Source: Lomentospora prolificans (lineage: Eukaryota; Ascomycota; Sordariomycetes; Microascales; Microascaceae). From it: a stretch of DNA of 64,000 bases. A program made the translations under genes and the position numbers. Numbering within the stretch: position 1 is the first letter of the stretch; every line of letters starts with the position of its first letter. Positions 1-12,800 of the stretch are shown piece after piece. The notes beneath the pieces were generated by a model. It searched no databases. It saw only the letters and a list, made by a program, of their open reading frames with translations, and was not told the DNA's origin. The DNA lies in contig JARFXM010000003.1 of the NCBI GenBank assembly GCA_029532625.1, positions 4,278,001 through 4,342,000 on the forward strand, in the 5' to 3' direction.

Positions 1-739
1 GAAGAGAGAAAAAAAGAAAGGAAAAAGAAAGATGGTCGAAGGGCGTAAAGGGTACGGGGCAGACGTTTCATGCGGAAATTGTTGGAAGTTGCGTCAACAT
101 TTCCTCGTCGGATGATCTGGCACTTACAAGCGGATTCTCATGACCTCGTCCCCATAACGTCCTCGAATTGAGCAAGGTCCGGATGGGTGATGGCCTCATG
201 GGGACGCTTCGTGTCTAAACTTGTGACACTTTCTAGACGAGTGTAAATTGCTTCGCAGCCAAGTTTAAATAAAAGGCTCAGGCATCGATAGACGTGGTGA
301 AGAAATATACCTAGCCAGAATCTCGCAACTACTGTCCAAGGAAAAGCTTCACTTTGAAGCTGAATGTACGAGTACTTGTCAAAACTAATGGTTCCATTCA
401 AGTTGCACTGTATTTTAGTATTACGTAATCACAGGTTTTCAAGAAGATACACCCGAGGGCACGTTGATGTATGGTCACGATATCCAAAGCGTTTCAGCGT
501 CGTTGAGAAAGGCACTTTTCTATTTTAAAAAGGCCAGAATTAGGTACAACTAATCTACATTGACAAGAAACAATTCCATCTTCCACGGCCCCTCCAAAAG
601 GCGGTGCTTGTGGCATCCGCTTCCGCTACTGGCAGGGGCCTCCTCCGGCTCAGTCCACTCTTGCTTCCGAAGCTGCTACAACTTTGATATCCTACCCGCC
701 AAACTCCTCATGCCATTTCCATTTCGCCTGCCGCATCGC
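1..739. other. Intergenic flank downstream of nup145
   Basis: This is the left edge of the window, lying 3' of the minus-strand nup145 gene. It starts with an A/G-rich stretch. The two short reading frames here (to 401 on minus, 560-778 on plus) carry no family signature, and the second overlaps the last nup145 exon on the opposite strand. I see no gene, tRNA or repeat that can be supported. Confidence 0.6.
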
Positions 740-3700
740 CTAACGTGCCATTACTCCCTTGTAATAGGCCAGGCTTAGGCTCACGGATTGAGATAGGTGG
801 CTGTCTTCCGTGAGGGGTAAGTTGAGAACCTTGGGGAGAAGAGACTCCTGTAAACAACATGTCGTTAGTGATGGGCTAGATGAGAATCCCTGCTATGGGC
901 CTATGCGCTGAATAGCTTACCTGCTCCTTATCTGAAGAATCGGCAATAGCTCGCGCGACAACGCTGCTCATCTCCGCCAACGCGGCATCGTGATAGGTGC
1001 TTGTGGATCGATTTTTATTCTGGAGTCCGGGCAAGCTCGAAATCAACTTCTGAAGAAGCTGAGTCGGCACCTTCGCGCGCTGCGCCCGACAACGCATCAG
1101 GCCAAGGAAATCCTGATAGACCTCTCCGCCCTGGGTCCAATCCGACACTTGGTCCTCCTTGCCTTCGAACTTCGAGAGGATGTCCGACAGGCCTTGGTAG
1201 TCGCGCTCAACAATAGCTTGTGGCGCAACTTGCTCCACTAAACGTCGGTGGGCCTCTTCAAAGAGTCCTGCTCGGACGAGGCACTGGACCTCCGCAACCG
1301 CGTCACCCTCGACGCTGCGCATGTAGAGTGCTTGCGCTTCCCAGATCCAGGCCGGCGGAATTTTAAAATTCTGTGTGAGGGTTGTCACATTATCCCCTGT
1401 TTCGGGACCCAAAAGACTCGCGTGCCTACATAAATGGTCACGGATCGACTTCTCTCTCGCCTTGGGATCTTCAACGTAGAGAAGTACGTAGGTGGCCTCA
1501 AGCCAGCTTCCCTCATTGACGAGCTGAGAAGCGAACAGGAACGTCATGGCATCACTCCTTTCGCTAGAATTTCCTCCGTAGCTGACCTTCTTGGTTGACG
1601 ATAAAGCTTGGCCGAGCTGCCAGGGTAGGCGGAAATCCAGAGGAGATAGCTGTGAGTTTTCTGGGACGAGAAACATATCTAGAGTCTCCGACTCATCAGA
1701 GTAAAGCCGGAGAAGACCCCAGAGTAGGTCTTGTCGATCCTTTGGGCTAGGATCTTTCCAAAGGGGTTCGATCGCTTGTTCAACAAACCATGGGAGAGGT
1801 GGGATCTCTCGTTGTTGCTCAACATCCTCCTTAAACAGCTTGACGGCGACTGACACGTCGTCCTGTGGTGCGATGGCGTACCACAGTCGAAGGCCAAACG
1901 CCTGCTTCCAGTCGAGTTGAAACTCCTCCGAGATGACAAACGAGTCAAGGCGATCTTCGATTGCGACTCCCTTCTTTCCTTCGCATACACCAACGTTACC
2001 CGCCAGCATCTCATATATGGCCCGAATAGGCTGGGAAAATTCGGATAGTAAATTGGCATCGTGCCATTCTTGGAGCTGCTCTTTCATGATTTTCTTGGAA
2101 GAGGTGCTTGTGCCAATGAGAGCAACAAGTGTAGCGAGGTGAAAATTCCTACCTTGAATGAGGTGCTTGCAGGCGTCCTGCACGCGATGTCCGGCTAGAC
2201 AAGCTACGGCCTTCTCTTCATTCGACTTGGCTAATCCGGTTGATCGTAATGAGGCGTCCGCCACCAGCTCCCTCCAGAACCGACTCAGCTCGGCTTTCCG
2301 AGCACGATGTGCGGCTTCACTGGTGCTCTCAGGCATATCGTCGAAAAGGATACCAGCGAGCTCCCATACAAGCTTCTCATGGCGTGTGCCAGGATCGTTT
2401 GTATTGCGTTCCTGGAAGATAGATGAAACCTTGGCTAGGTTCAGTGACGCCTTAGGGACACCATCAACTACTCCGAACCTAGTGTGGCGAACTTGCGTGT
2501 GAAGTGCAGACGCAGAAAGCTGAGAAAGAGGTTAGCTGTTGTAAAATCCCCTAAAACCCGTCGATGACTGCATCTTACCTCGTTTGCAAATTTGGCCATT
2601 ACTACACCTGGCATTTCTTCTTCAAGGCGTCGTTTCTGTAGTACAAGCAAGTCCCCTGGCCCTTGACCGAAGCGACTCTGTGCAACTGCTGAGGAGTGAA
2701 GAGCTGGGAGGATCAAAGTTCCATCAGGACCCCATCGCGGTCGCGAAACGTTGGCTGCCTCGTCCGAGGGTTGTACTACCTTGGCTTGCCGTTCGTAAGG
2801 CCACTATAACAAAGAACACACTTGGTTCAGTACAATGCATAATCATGAAAAAAGTTATCAACCTTATTGCAGGTGCGACACTAATAAAGACAATAAAGGT
2901 GCTTCAAATACAGGGGAGGCAACACCCAGAGGATCGAGTGGCAACCACCAACGACTCGCCTCTCAGTCCTACTGCCAGGGTTATTTTAAGCTACAAGATG
3001 GGGATTACCAACCTGAAGAAACCCTCTCGAATCATTTGTGCGCTCGACTTGGCGAGGTGCCTTGGTTTTTTCAAAGAGCGAATTCATGAGGTCGATGCTA
3101 GTAGCAAAGCCTCGTCCGTCCGAGGCCATGTGTGGAAGGGACCTCTTTTCCGCCGCCGAAATGGTGGGTGAATCGAGAGGATACTGTGCTACAGAGTCCC
3201 GTAGGCTTTTGAGCATAGCTCGGTCCCTCTTTTGAGGGCTGACAGTCTTCTGCAACATATCCATCCAATCATCACCATCCGCTATCTGGACCTTGACTGG
3301 TGCTGCCGAGTCCTTGATAGCTCGCATCCTCGCACGAAGGATGCCACCGGGTGTTTCGTTAACTTGCATTGCGTCGTCATCATCAGGCGAGTATCCATCT
3401 TGCTCCGCGGCTAGATGAGGTCTGAAGGAGGTGCCCGTCATCTCCTCGTTTTCAGACTCGTCATATTCGTCGCCAAACTGAGGCTGCTCAACAGACAGCA
3501 TCAGTTGCTGTGGCGCCGAACCCGCGGAGCTATCCCCTAAAAAAGACGGCTCGCCGGCATAGCCAGTAGTTTCTTGCTCGTTCTCGTCAAAGCGGCTGTG
3601 GCTTTGATCAAAGGCACCGGGCACTAAGCGAGGGTTCCTCCTAAAATCGAAAGTGTCGTCGAAGTCCTCTGGTTCAGGGGATTGCATTTGACGTTCCTGT

Positions 3701-6700
3701 GCGAGAGGTACGTTGGCATGGGGTTCGACGGCAGTAGACTCGCCTTCGGACTCCTCGTCATAATCCAGACCGTATGTTGTGAAATGCTCAACGGAGAAGG
3801 TCCAAATGCCAGTATCCTTGTCATAGCTCTCAAACGTGGTGTCCTCGATACGCTTGAGCCGTTCGACGTGCTTTGCAAACCTCTTAGCATCCGTCGTGAG
3901 GCGCTTGTCACGGCCACGAGGCCACGACTGTTCCAAGGAGATTTGAGACGGAACATTTAAACCCTTGCCAACGGGAGGTTTCTTGGCCGCAACTGGGTAC
4001 ACGGTAGCTGAACGGGTTTCCAGAATGATGATGCCGCCGAAGAGATCATCGAGATCAATGTTGCTCAGATCAACAGGGGTCTTGAACGTGATCTGGCCGA
4101 CGTTGCGGCGTCCAACAGTGAATCCAGAAACCTTCTGTCGCTGCATTCTGTTCATATTGAGGATATCTTCCTTTGATGGACGCATCCAATAAGCACCGGG
4201 AGCTAGATCGATACCGGCGTTCTTCGCCGACTGTGGATCGGGCTGGGGTTCTTCGTGCACGACCGTCAACTCGTTGGTGGAAACTTGCTCCATTTCTGGG
4301 GTGGTGTGGTTCGCAGCAGCCTTGGTACCATTGTTAGGTGTCTTGTCGTTGTCGGTGTCTCGCAGAATCAGAGCACCGTTGCTCGTGGGGGTCGGAGTGC
4401 GGGCTTGGTCACCATCCTCTGTGTTTTCGGCTGTACTTGTGTCGAAGCTAACTCGCTTCGAGAGTTTGCGAGATCCAGTTCCTGCCTCGAGCAAGGGTCG
4501 TTCTTTCGTGGGCGTCGCGAAGAGGTCGCTTCTCATGTCTTTGTTGATGACAAGCTTCTTCGCGCTACCGGTGTTGCCGTAGAATCTTGGCCCACCACTG
4601 GCTGAAAATGCACCGGGCGCTAGGATACTGTCCTCAGCGTTGAAGCTTCGTCGAAGGCTGCTGGTCGACACACTCTTGTTTAGACCTCTATTCAGGCTAG
4701 CACCAAGCAAGCTTCTGCCTAGACCACCTGGGGTGCTAGATGTGCTCGTCGCACTGCCCGGAGTGCCATAGGTGCTATATGAAAATCCGAATCCTCTCTT
4801 TTGGGGGGTAACATATCGAGCGGACGCCGGGTTGAGCTTGTACATGGGAAGAACAGAACCTCTTCTGGGTTTCGACTTCGAGGATAGTGGTGTAGCTAAG
4901 GGACCAGGATTGGCTGCCTCTGTCGCACCTTGGGCAGAGAACAGCGACGGAGTTCCATACGCAGACACATCCGTGATGCTTGCAGTGAGAGACTGCGGCG
5001 TAGAGTTCGGGCCTTGTGAGCCGCCGAGGATCGAGCCTCCAAATAGTGATCCCTGGGGCTGCTGTTGCTGTTGTTGACCAGAGGCGGAACTTCCGAAGAC
5101 AGAGCCTTGCTGTTGACTTTGGCCAAAGAGGCCACCGCTGGATTGCTGTGCCGTACCTCCGAAAAGGGATGGTTTAGCCTGGTTTTGGCCGACAGAAGGA
5201 AAGAGAGAAGATTGGCCAGATTGCTGGTTCTGGTTGCCTGCACCGAGGCTGCCGAACAAACCGGTGCCGGTCCCGGAGGATTGTGCTGCGGTGGCATTGC
5301 CGAAGAGACCTCCACCAGTAGTACCAGTGGCGGGCTTCGCCCCGAAAAGGCCACCACCCGTGTTGCCGGCAGTATTGGCCTGTCCGAAGCCACCAGTTGT
5401 TGTTCCACCACCGCCGAAGAGAGAGGTCGTCTGGGTACCTCCAGTATTGCCGAACAGACCACCAGGTTTCTGCTGGTTTTGCGCACCGAATCCGCCAGAG
5501 CCAAATGTACTGGTCGTATTTTGCTGATTAGCGCCGCCGCCAAAAAGGCCACCGCCTGTGTTGGTGTTCTGTGTCGCGCTACCAAAGAGGCCACCACCCG
5601 ACTGTGTGGTGCCAGTCGCATTATTGGAACCAAAACCCGAACTAGTATTGCCCGAGCCAAACCCGGTACTTGGGTTGGTACCAGTATTACCAAAACTAAA
5701 CCCCGGTTTTTGAGCAGCACTTCCAAAAAGGCCACCGCCACCAGTATTTGTGGCAGCTCCGGAACCAAAGGCGCCGCCGGTGGTGTTACCGGTACTACCA
5801 AACGCACTGCTGCCGCCGGTAGTGCTCCCGAAGAGTCCTCCACTTTGGGCTGGCTGAGAAGTACCAGAGCCAAAGAGACCGCCAGTAGTAGCCGGTTTGT
5901 TCTGGCCAAAAAGCCCGCCACCACTACTTCCAGAGCCGAAAGCCGAGGTGCCAGTGTTCTGCGTGCCAAACCCAGCAGCAGGTGTAGTGGTACTTCCGGA
6001 ACCGAAAAGACCACCTGTACTACCGGTGTTTGCTCCGAAACCGGAGGACTGTTGTTGGGTATTGGAGCCGAAAGTAGTCCCAGAGCCAAACCCAGAGCTT
6101 ACGCCAAAGGCACCAGCTCCAGTCGCGTTGCCATGTCGCCGACCCTGGGCGTAGTCGGCCAGTCGCAGTTCTTCTGCGGACCATTTCTTGTAAGGATCCT
6201 GGAACAGAATATTTTGGAATGAGTTCTGCGTCGAGGACGTGCCGTCCCGTTCTACATAAGCCTGGAAGGGTGTGTTCGCAGTTCCCGGTGGATCACCAAC
6301 ATTTGCGCCCAGTCCGGGGTTATTCGAAGCTCCGAAGCCGCCGGTAGTGGAGCCACCACCGAAGAGTGATCCCCCGGTAGTAGTAGAACCTGATCCGAAG
6401 GCGGGCTTAGAGGCGCCAAAGAGGCCACCACCGCCGCCGGAGCCAAAGGTCGACGTGGTATTAGTAGCTGGGTTGTTGCTTGTGGAACCAAAGCCCCCAA
6501 AGGTACTATTCCCAGTGGCAGTATTCGATGAGCCGAAAAGTCCACTTCCAGTGCTTGTCGTGGTGGAACCGAATGCAGGTTTGCTACCGAAGGCGCTGGT
6601 AGTGTTAGTGGAGCCGAAAGATCCTGTAAAGAGGTCAAGTTAGCCGACTAAAAGTGTTTCTCAATGAGTGGTAGCATCGGCGAATGAGTCATGGAATGAA

Positions 6701-7052
6701 GGAGAACGAGCCGCGAGGGTATAATGTGAGAGTTATATTGTCCGATGATCGCAGGGAATTTCTAGGAAGATATGCGAACCTCCAGATCCGAAGCCACCAC
6801 CCGAGGCACCAAAGAGGCCCCCGCTAGTGTTCGTGTTGGTATTCGACCCAAAGCCACTAGTGGTGTTGTTGTTCGCGCCGAAAGCTGGTTGCCGAGTGAG
6901 CAAGGTGAAGGGGGACAGCGTGCAGAAGGATTCGAAAAGACGAGCTAGAACCTACCTGGCGTCGTGCTTGAATTGGAACCAAAGCCGCCAAATCCAGAGG
7001 ATTGCTGCTGGTTGTTCGACTGGCCGAAGCCGCCGAAGCCGCCAAACGACAT
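740..7052 (-). CDS. nup145: Nucleoporin Nup145 (Nup98-Nup96 precursor)
   Basis: Precursor of the mobile FG nucleoporin Nup98-like half and the Nup96-like scaffold half of the Y (Nup84/Nup107) complex of the nuclear pore. The proposed model joins exons 7052-6956, 6884-6780, 6623-3013, 2803-2579, 2519-921 and 847-740 and stays in frame for about 1914 residues. The start ATG (7052-7050) opens with MSFGGFGG. FG/GLFG repeats fill roughly residues 1-600 and are interrupted near 190-232 by a GLEBS motif (FQNILFQDPYKKW, then SAEELRLADYAQG), the known Gle2/Rae1 docking site. A Nup98 autoproteolytic domain ends in HFT at residues 1014-1016, where cleavage would fall after Phe1015. The Nup96 part follows (WPYER, then RPRWGPDG), with a helical solenoid to the stop. 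One donor is the less usual GTTGGT. The family call is secure. Boundaries are by eye, and the 3012-2804 intron is the least certain. Confidence 0.93.
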
Positions 7053-8376
7053 GATGGGCAGCGATGGACGTGCTTGGCGGTGATAAGAAGATGGAAAGTT
7101 TGTGCGTGAGCGCGCAACTCAGTTCAGTGGCCCTTGCGCGAATCAAAGCGCGAATTGATAAGTTGCTCTTGCGATCAAAGCTGCATCGACAGGCGCGGAC
7201 GGAGATGCGCGAGGGGGGATATTTCGCAAGCCGAATCTTAAGTCGAGTTCGATCCAGCTGAGTGATGGATTAGGGGTAGAGTCAAGGAAAATAGAGTCGA
7301 GAGAGAGCTTGATCGCCACCTATGTTTCGTTAGGGTACGTCCGGCCAAATGTCTCATCACTAGGAATAAATCGCGTACTTATTTGTTCACCAGAAAAGCA
7401 ATATTGTGCCCGGAATATAGCTGGAGTAAGAAAATGCCAATGAGGTGGAGGGGCGCTTTGGAGTGCGATGATAGAATGTAGGGAGAGTGACAAGGAATGG
7501 AGCAGGTAATGGGAGAACAGGACAGTAGGAAAAGGACTTGGGAAAAAAGGAAGGTCTGTAGCTCCACCAAGGGCCTCCAGCCAACTAGATATACTTCTCA
7601 CAGAATCTGTGGGAAGCTCGTAGTTGCAGATATGGTGATGCCTCGGCGGGAGGGTGAGCTGGGGATGGAGCAAAAAGGTTTGTGCTGGATGCTCCTGTCC
7701 TTTTTTTTTCGAGGTCATAAGGTGGTTGGAAGCGATGGAGAGACAATATTTTCTGCCTTATTCTTTGGGTACAACTGGAGCTGGACATAAGACATTGGAC
7801 ACCTGATTGGCCAATAGCTGGCCGCGGACCAATAGAAGATCGCAAATATACTTATAAATCAGGTCGCTGTTGCCTACGTTGCCTGCCTACGGGTACCTGG
7901 AGTCCATGTATATACTCCTGAGGTGAGATCTTCATGTGATGACATAAGCCACAGCTTCACCCAGGAACATCGCCCTTTCAGTCGCTTCCTCCTCACGCAG
8001 GGGCGGTCGCGTCGCCAGTGACGCGACGACGGTACCACTCATAATTCTCGTCATCGTTGGCTCCTACCAGGTCGCGCTTCTGGGTGCGGGCCAGTCTTAT
8101 TGGAACCCAACTGCGAAAGTACCAAAGTACATCCACCACCCACCTTCAGGCGACTGGAGGTTGGAGGTTAGCCAACGGAACAAAGAGAGAGAGAGAGGAG
8201 TCTCGAAGGGGGGGAACTACGAGGGCCAACCCCTCGTCTCGCTACGAATCGAGCACCGCATCCCGGACGAGACGACTTTTTTCGCAATATAATCCCTCCC
8301 CTCGAGTCCTCCTTCCAGTTTGTAGCTTTGAGAAATTTTGGCCGACCTTTTCCCTGCACCTCAAAATTCGACAGTG
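7053..8376. promoter_or_regulatory. Divergent promoter region nup145 / cdc31
   Basis: About 1.3 kb separates the two start codons of this head-to-head pair, so it must hold both promoters and both 5' leaders. A nine-T run near 7700 and a GA-rich stretch at about 8186-8204 are visible, but no perfect TATA box sits at a convincing distance from either start. The ORFs in this interval have no recognisable domains and are best read as leader or spacer sequence. Confidence 0.5.
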
Positions 8377-9095
8377 ATGAACCCATCCCTTCCGTCACAT
8401 CCACCTCATACTCCTACCCCTCGATTCGCCGGCATGGCACATCCAAGGGACAGTAGGGTATCCTTTCAGCCCGGTCGTTCTCATGAGATGAACCCTCAGG
8501 AAGCATTCGATCAGCAGAAAATCTCCGAGGAGCAACGAGGAGAAATTTCCCAAGCCGTGTGTCCCCCTTCTCGCCCCCATCGGGTTGCGCCGTGCAAGGC
8601 CCTTCGTCGCTCTAACGGATACTCTATCAATAGTTTGCTCTTTTTGACCAAGACCATGACGGATATCTCGATTATCACGAGCTCAAATTCGGATTAAAGA
8701 CGCTAGGATTTGATTTACCAAAGCCCCGAGTCTACGATCTGTTAACAAAGAACGGGGTTGCCCCTCCGTGGCACCCACCAGGGGAGCCATGTCCGGGACC
8801 TAGTCTTCGCATAACAGCGCAAGCCTTCGAGTCGATCGCCTCGACTCTCATTGCAAATCGAGACCCTCGCGAAGAATTAAGCCGGGCCTTCGATATGTTC
8901 GACCAGGATGGAGATGGCATCATCACACTCGAAGACCTACGCATAGTTAACTCAACCATCAAGCAGGGAACAACCGCGACAGATAAGGATATGGCAAATA
9001 TGATTGCGCAGGCAGACCTTACTGGGAAGGGAGGTGTGGACAGAGAAGAATTTATCGACATGATGATAGCGGCAAAGCGGCGGCGGGGTTACTAA
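8377..9095 (+). CDS. cdc31: Centrin / Cdc31-type EF-hand protein
   Basis: Small calcium-binding protein of the centrin family. In yeast, Cdc31 acts at the spindle pole body and in the pore-associated TREX-2 mRNA export complex. The model is exon 8377-8556, intron 8557-8633 (GTGTGT...TAG), exon 8634-9095, giving 213 residues. The splice restores the EF-hand entry (ISQA joined to FALFDQDHDG). EF1 has a full loop (DQDHDGYLDYHE). EF2 has lost its loop and is replaced by a Pro/Gly-rich insert. EF3 is intact (DQDGDGIITLED). EF4 is weak (DLTGKGGVDREE, with Lys at loop position 5). The roughly 50-residue N-terminal tail is Pro/Ser-rich. An alternative start at a downstream ATG (8434) cannot be excluded. 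The family assignment is firm; its role as Cdc31 rather than another centrin paralogue is inferred. Confidence 0.88.
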
Positions 9096-9896
9096 GCAAG
9101 AGGGGGAAGAGGATAATGATTCTTATATTTTGCTTAATTCAGGATTGCTTCATCTCCAATGTTCTTACCCTCACTTGGGCGCCGAACGCATACCCGTACT
9201 AGGTATAACATTTGGTGGCACATGTATAAGCGCGCACCCCGGCTCCCACAGACAGAAAGATATGCATGCTTCCCGGTTTGCATTTGCTGCGGGAAAGATG
9301 CTGCTATCCCACGGAAATCAAGTACTTGCCCCACGAGGCGACCGGCTTTCACAGCTTGCGGAAAGCTATTGTCAAGATTCGGGTATTATGCGCCACACCG
9401 CCACAGCGAACTTGCTTTAGCAGGAACGAGACCATCAAGCACCAGCAATTGTACGAAGTACAAGAACGGGCTGTTTTGACTCTAGCTCTCATCCTACAGT
9501 GCTTATTCACATTAACACTGTGTAGCTCATCATCTCTGCGCCACCTTTCTGGGCAAGTGCTTGCAGCACAAGCCAAGCCATTCATACCCACCTCCAACTT
9601 CACCTCTGATGCGGAATTGTGATGATGGAGGTAGACCCTCGCGTTCCGTTTGGATTATACTACTCACTTGGAATTCGCCTATTTTCTGCCACACTTAGCA
9701 TCATAACACTATTCCCTTTCTAGTGAACGCCCACCCTGGGCTCACTTTCAGCACGTCGCGTCTCTTCCCTCTCGTCCATATGACTTCCACCTCTCATCCT
9801 TGCATCCTTCTTTCACGCAATAAGACGCACCCTGCGGTGACTTAACGGCCGTCATTACAGTCTCTAGCGAGCCCTGGTTGTGCCCTTTCATCCAAC
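9096..9896. other. Intergenic region, cdc31 to PAN2
   Basis: About 0.8 kb between the cdc31 stop and the PAN2 start, both on the plus strand, so it holds the cdc31 3' UTR and the PAN2 promoter and leader. Overlapping short ORFs occur on both strands at 9134-9622 but have no domain, signal peptide or consistent splice pattern. No TATA box or repeat stands out. Confidence 0.5.
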
Positions 9897-12800
9897 ATGG
9901 ATGGGGATTGGGATGAGGTAGGGGCCCGGTGATAGCATATCTCGTCCTCAAATGGAACCGTCCAGTCAGAAATCTTAACTGTCGACTTTGACGTTATGGC
10001 CATGTCCGTGATGCTAATATCAACTCTCCAAGGTGGCTCGCATATCTCTCCCGCCCGCCGGGATGGGACCTCATGGAACTCAGGCCGCGGTTTCGGCACT
10101 ACTCTTTGATTCCGCCCAAAATCTTCTTTGGACTGGAAACGGCTCTGTAAGTAGTGAACACCTAAAACAGACCATACGCCAACCCTCACTTACCATGTTA
10201 TAGGGACGTGTTACATCATTTTACAGTAATGAACTGCGACGATACACGTCGCTAAAGGCCCACAAGACGGGTGGAGTTCACCAAATCCTAGTCAACGACA
10301 AAGGTGTTGTCGCTCTTGGGTCCAATTACATCCACATGGCCAACCGTACTGGTCCCCCGATCTGGCATATCGAGTACGAAGCTCCTACTACTAATGGATT
10401 CCTTCCCATGATTACAATTTCACTAATATCACATACAGGACGCCGGAGTTCCAGGATTTACGTTGTATGAGCTTCACCTCAAAGGGAGCCACAGAAATAT
10501 TAGTAGCTGGTTGGCAAGACACGATGTTTATTGTTGACCTTGCTAAGGGCGAGATCACAAAAAGGGTTAGTTTGTGTCCTGGTCACTACCTATGCGAACT
10601 GGGAATACTCACAACCTATCCCCACCCGATATAGCTTCCAACTGAGAGTCACTATTCGATCATGAAGCGCAGCCGGTATATATGCGCGGCCACGAAATCT
10701 GGTTCCGTGAATCTCCTCGATCCGACTTCCATGGCTGTAGTCAAGACTTGGCTCGCCCATTCAGCCATGATCAACAATATGGATGCCCAGCATGATTTCA
10801 TTGTTACCTGCGGTTATTCGCTACGCGGTGGCCAGAATTATATGCTGGACCCATTCCTCAACGTCTTTGACATAAAAAAGATGTCGTCAACCCCCCCTAT
10901 TCCCTTTCCCGCTGGCGCTGCATTCGTAAGGATGCACCCAAGAATGTCTACGACAAGTATTGTAATTTCCCAACAGGGTCAGATGCACGTTCTAGACTTG
11001 GTAAACCCCAATACCAGTAACGTCCGCCAGGCCAACGTTCTCAGCTTCCTTAGCATGTTCGATATCGCACCATCTGGTGAAGCTCTCGCCCTCGCGGACT
11101 TGGAGGGCAATATACAACTCTGGGGCTCTCCCTCGAAGGTTCGCTTCGTTGACTACCCATCCCCGACCGTCTTCGCCGATCCGGTTGACGTGTCCCAAAT
11201 AGATTGGAATGTCAATACGTAAGTTCTGGAACGTGAGCTGCTTCAATATTTTCGATATACTAATCGGATACTATTAACATAAAGGCCTCTAAACTCTATT
11301 GGGATGCCGTATTATCGTGAGGTTCTCCTCTCAGCGTGGCCTACGACCATATCGGAAGTCGGGTCCCCTCCAGTGAAGTTTGATCCCCAATTCTTAGATA
11401 CCCTTACCCACGCAGATTTCGGATTGTACGGTCGCAATTCAAGAAGCCTACGCCGAAATCAGGTCGAGAAGACGAGAAAAGTCGAGAAGTCTGCAGCTTC
11501 GGGGATCCAAGCCCCCAAATTCCTAAGCGAAAAAGCCCGCGAGTCCGCCAAAGCAGTCTCTGGTGCCGAATCTGAGGACCATGCAGAAGACCTGATAACA
11601 AATTTGGCTAACGCGGGAGACTCGGACGACGTTCCCGCGTGGTATCGCAATGTGGAAATCAAATACAGCAAGTTCGGCGTTGACGACTTTGACTTCGGGT
11701 AAGGCGTTTCTAACTGCTAGTCCGCCTCGAATCGCGTTCTAAATCCCGGCTAATCGCTGATATAGATTTTACAACAAAACGCCATATTCTGGCCTAGAGA
11801 TACATATTGCCAATTCCTATGCTAACCCCCTATTGCAGCTTCTGCATTTTACCCCCGTTATCCGGAACTCGGCCCTGCACCATGCTTCGACTTCTTGCGT
11901 AGATGAAAACTGTTTGCTCTGTGAAATGGGGTTCCTCTTCGACATGCTCCAGAAGGCGGAGGGATCAATTTGTCAAGCGACAAACATGCTAAAAACACTT
12001 GGCAATCTACCCCAGGGTAGGTCGTACCTTGTCTTGACGAATGACAATCTATGAGTATGGTGTTAACTGTTCTTAGTGGGCCAGCTGGGCCTCCTCGAGG
12101 AAGATTCTCACGGTTCCTCATATGCTACAAAGCTTCAGGGTCTGACGAGGTTTTTGTTGGACAAAATGGTCCAGGACTTCCGATCAATACCTCCGAAGAA
12201 TGCTTCAATAGCCCTCGATCAGGTTGGTGATGCTAGTTTGAGCTTGTACTTTAAGCAGAGTCTAACCGTCCTGAAAGGTCCTAGCCACGGAGGCTACAAG
12301 TCACATAAGGTGTACCAAGTGCGGCAACGAATACACCCGGCCAGGATCTACCTTCGTGAACGACCTGATATACCCCTCTACGGTGAGTTAGAAGCGACGA
12401 CCACCTCTCGACTTCCTACCCTTGATCCCTACTAATAGTCCACAGCCGAAAATTCTGAGCCGCAACCAAAAGTTCACCAAACCTACCTTTTCCCAGGTGC
12501 TCAAGACTAGTATTGAAAGGGAAACGACGTCGAAGGGCTGGTGCAACAGATGCCAGAGGTATCAGAACCTTTCAACCCGGAAGACAATTCATCAAGCCCC
12601 TTCAGTGCTGGTCCTGAATACATCTATCAGGGATGCCAGGGATAGTGAGCATAACCAGCTGTGGTCTACCCCAGGGTGGGTCCCGGACGAGATTGGGGTC
12701 ATTGTCAACCAGGGCCAGTTCTTCTGTTATGAAGGCGAAGATCTCAAGTTGCACCTTCAGCGGGGATTCCACGATATTCAAGTCTATTCTTTAATTGGAA

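Noticed and set aside
4896..6222. Long ORFs on both strands across the FG-repeat region (397 and 385 codons)
   Set aside because: They are frame shadows of the repetitive Gly/Phe/Thr codons of nup145; the true frame encodes FG repeats and the GLEBS motif and joins cleanly to its neighbouring exons.
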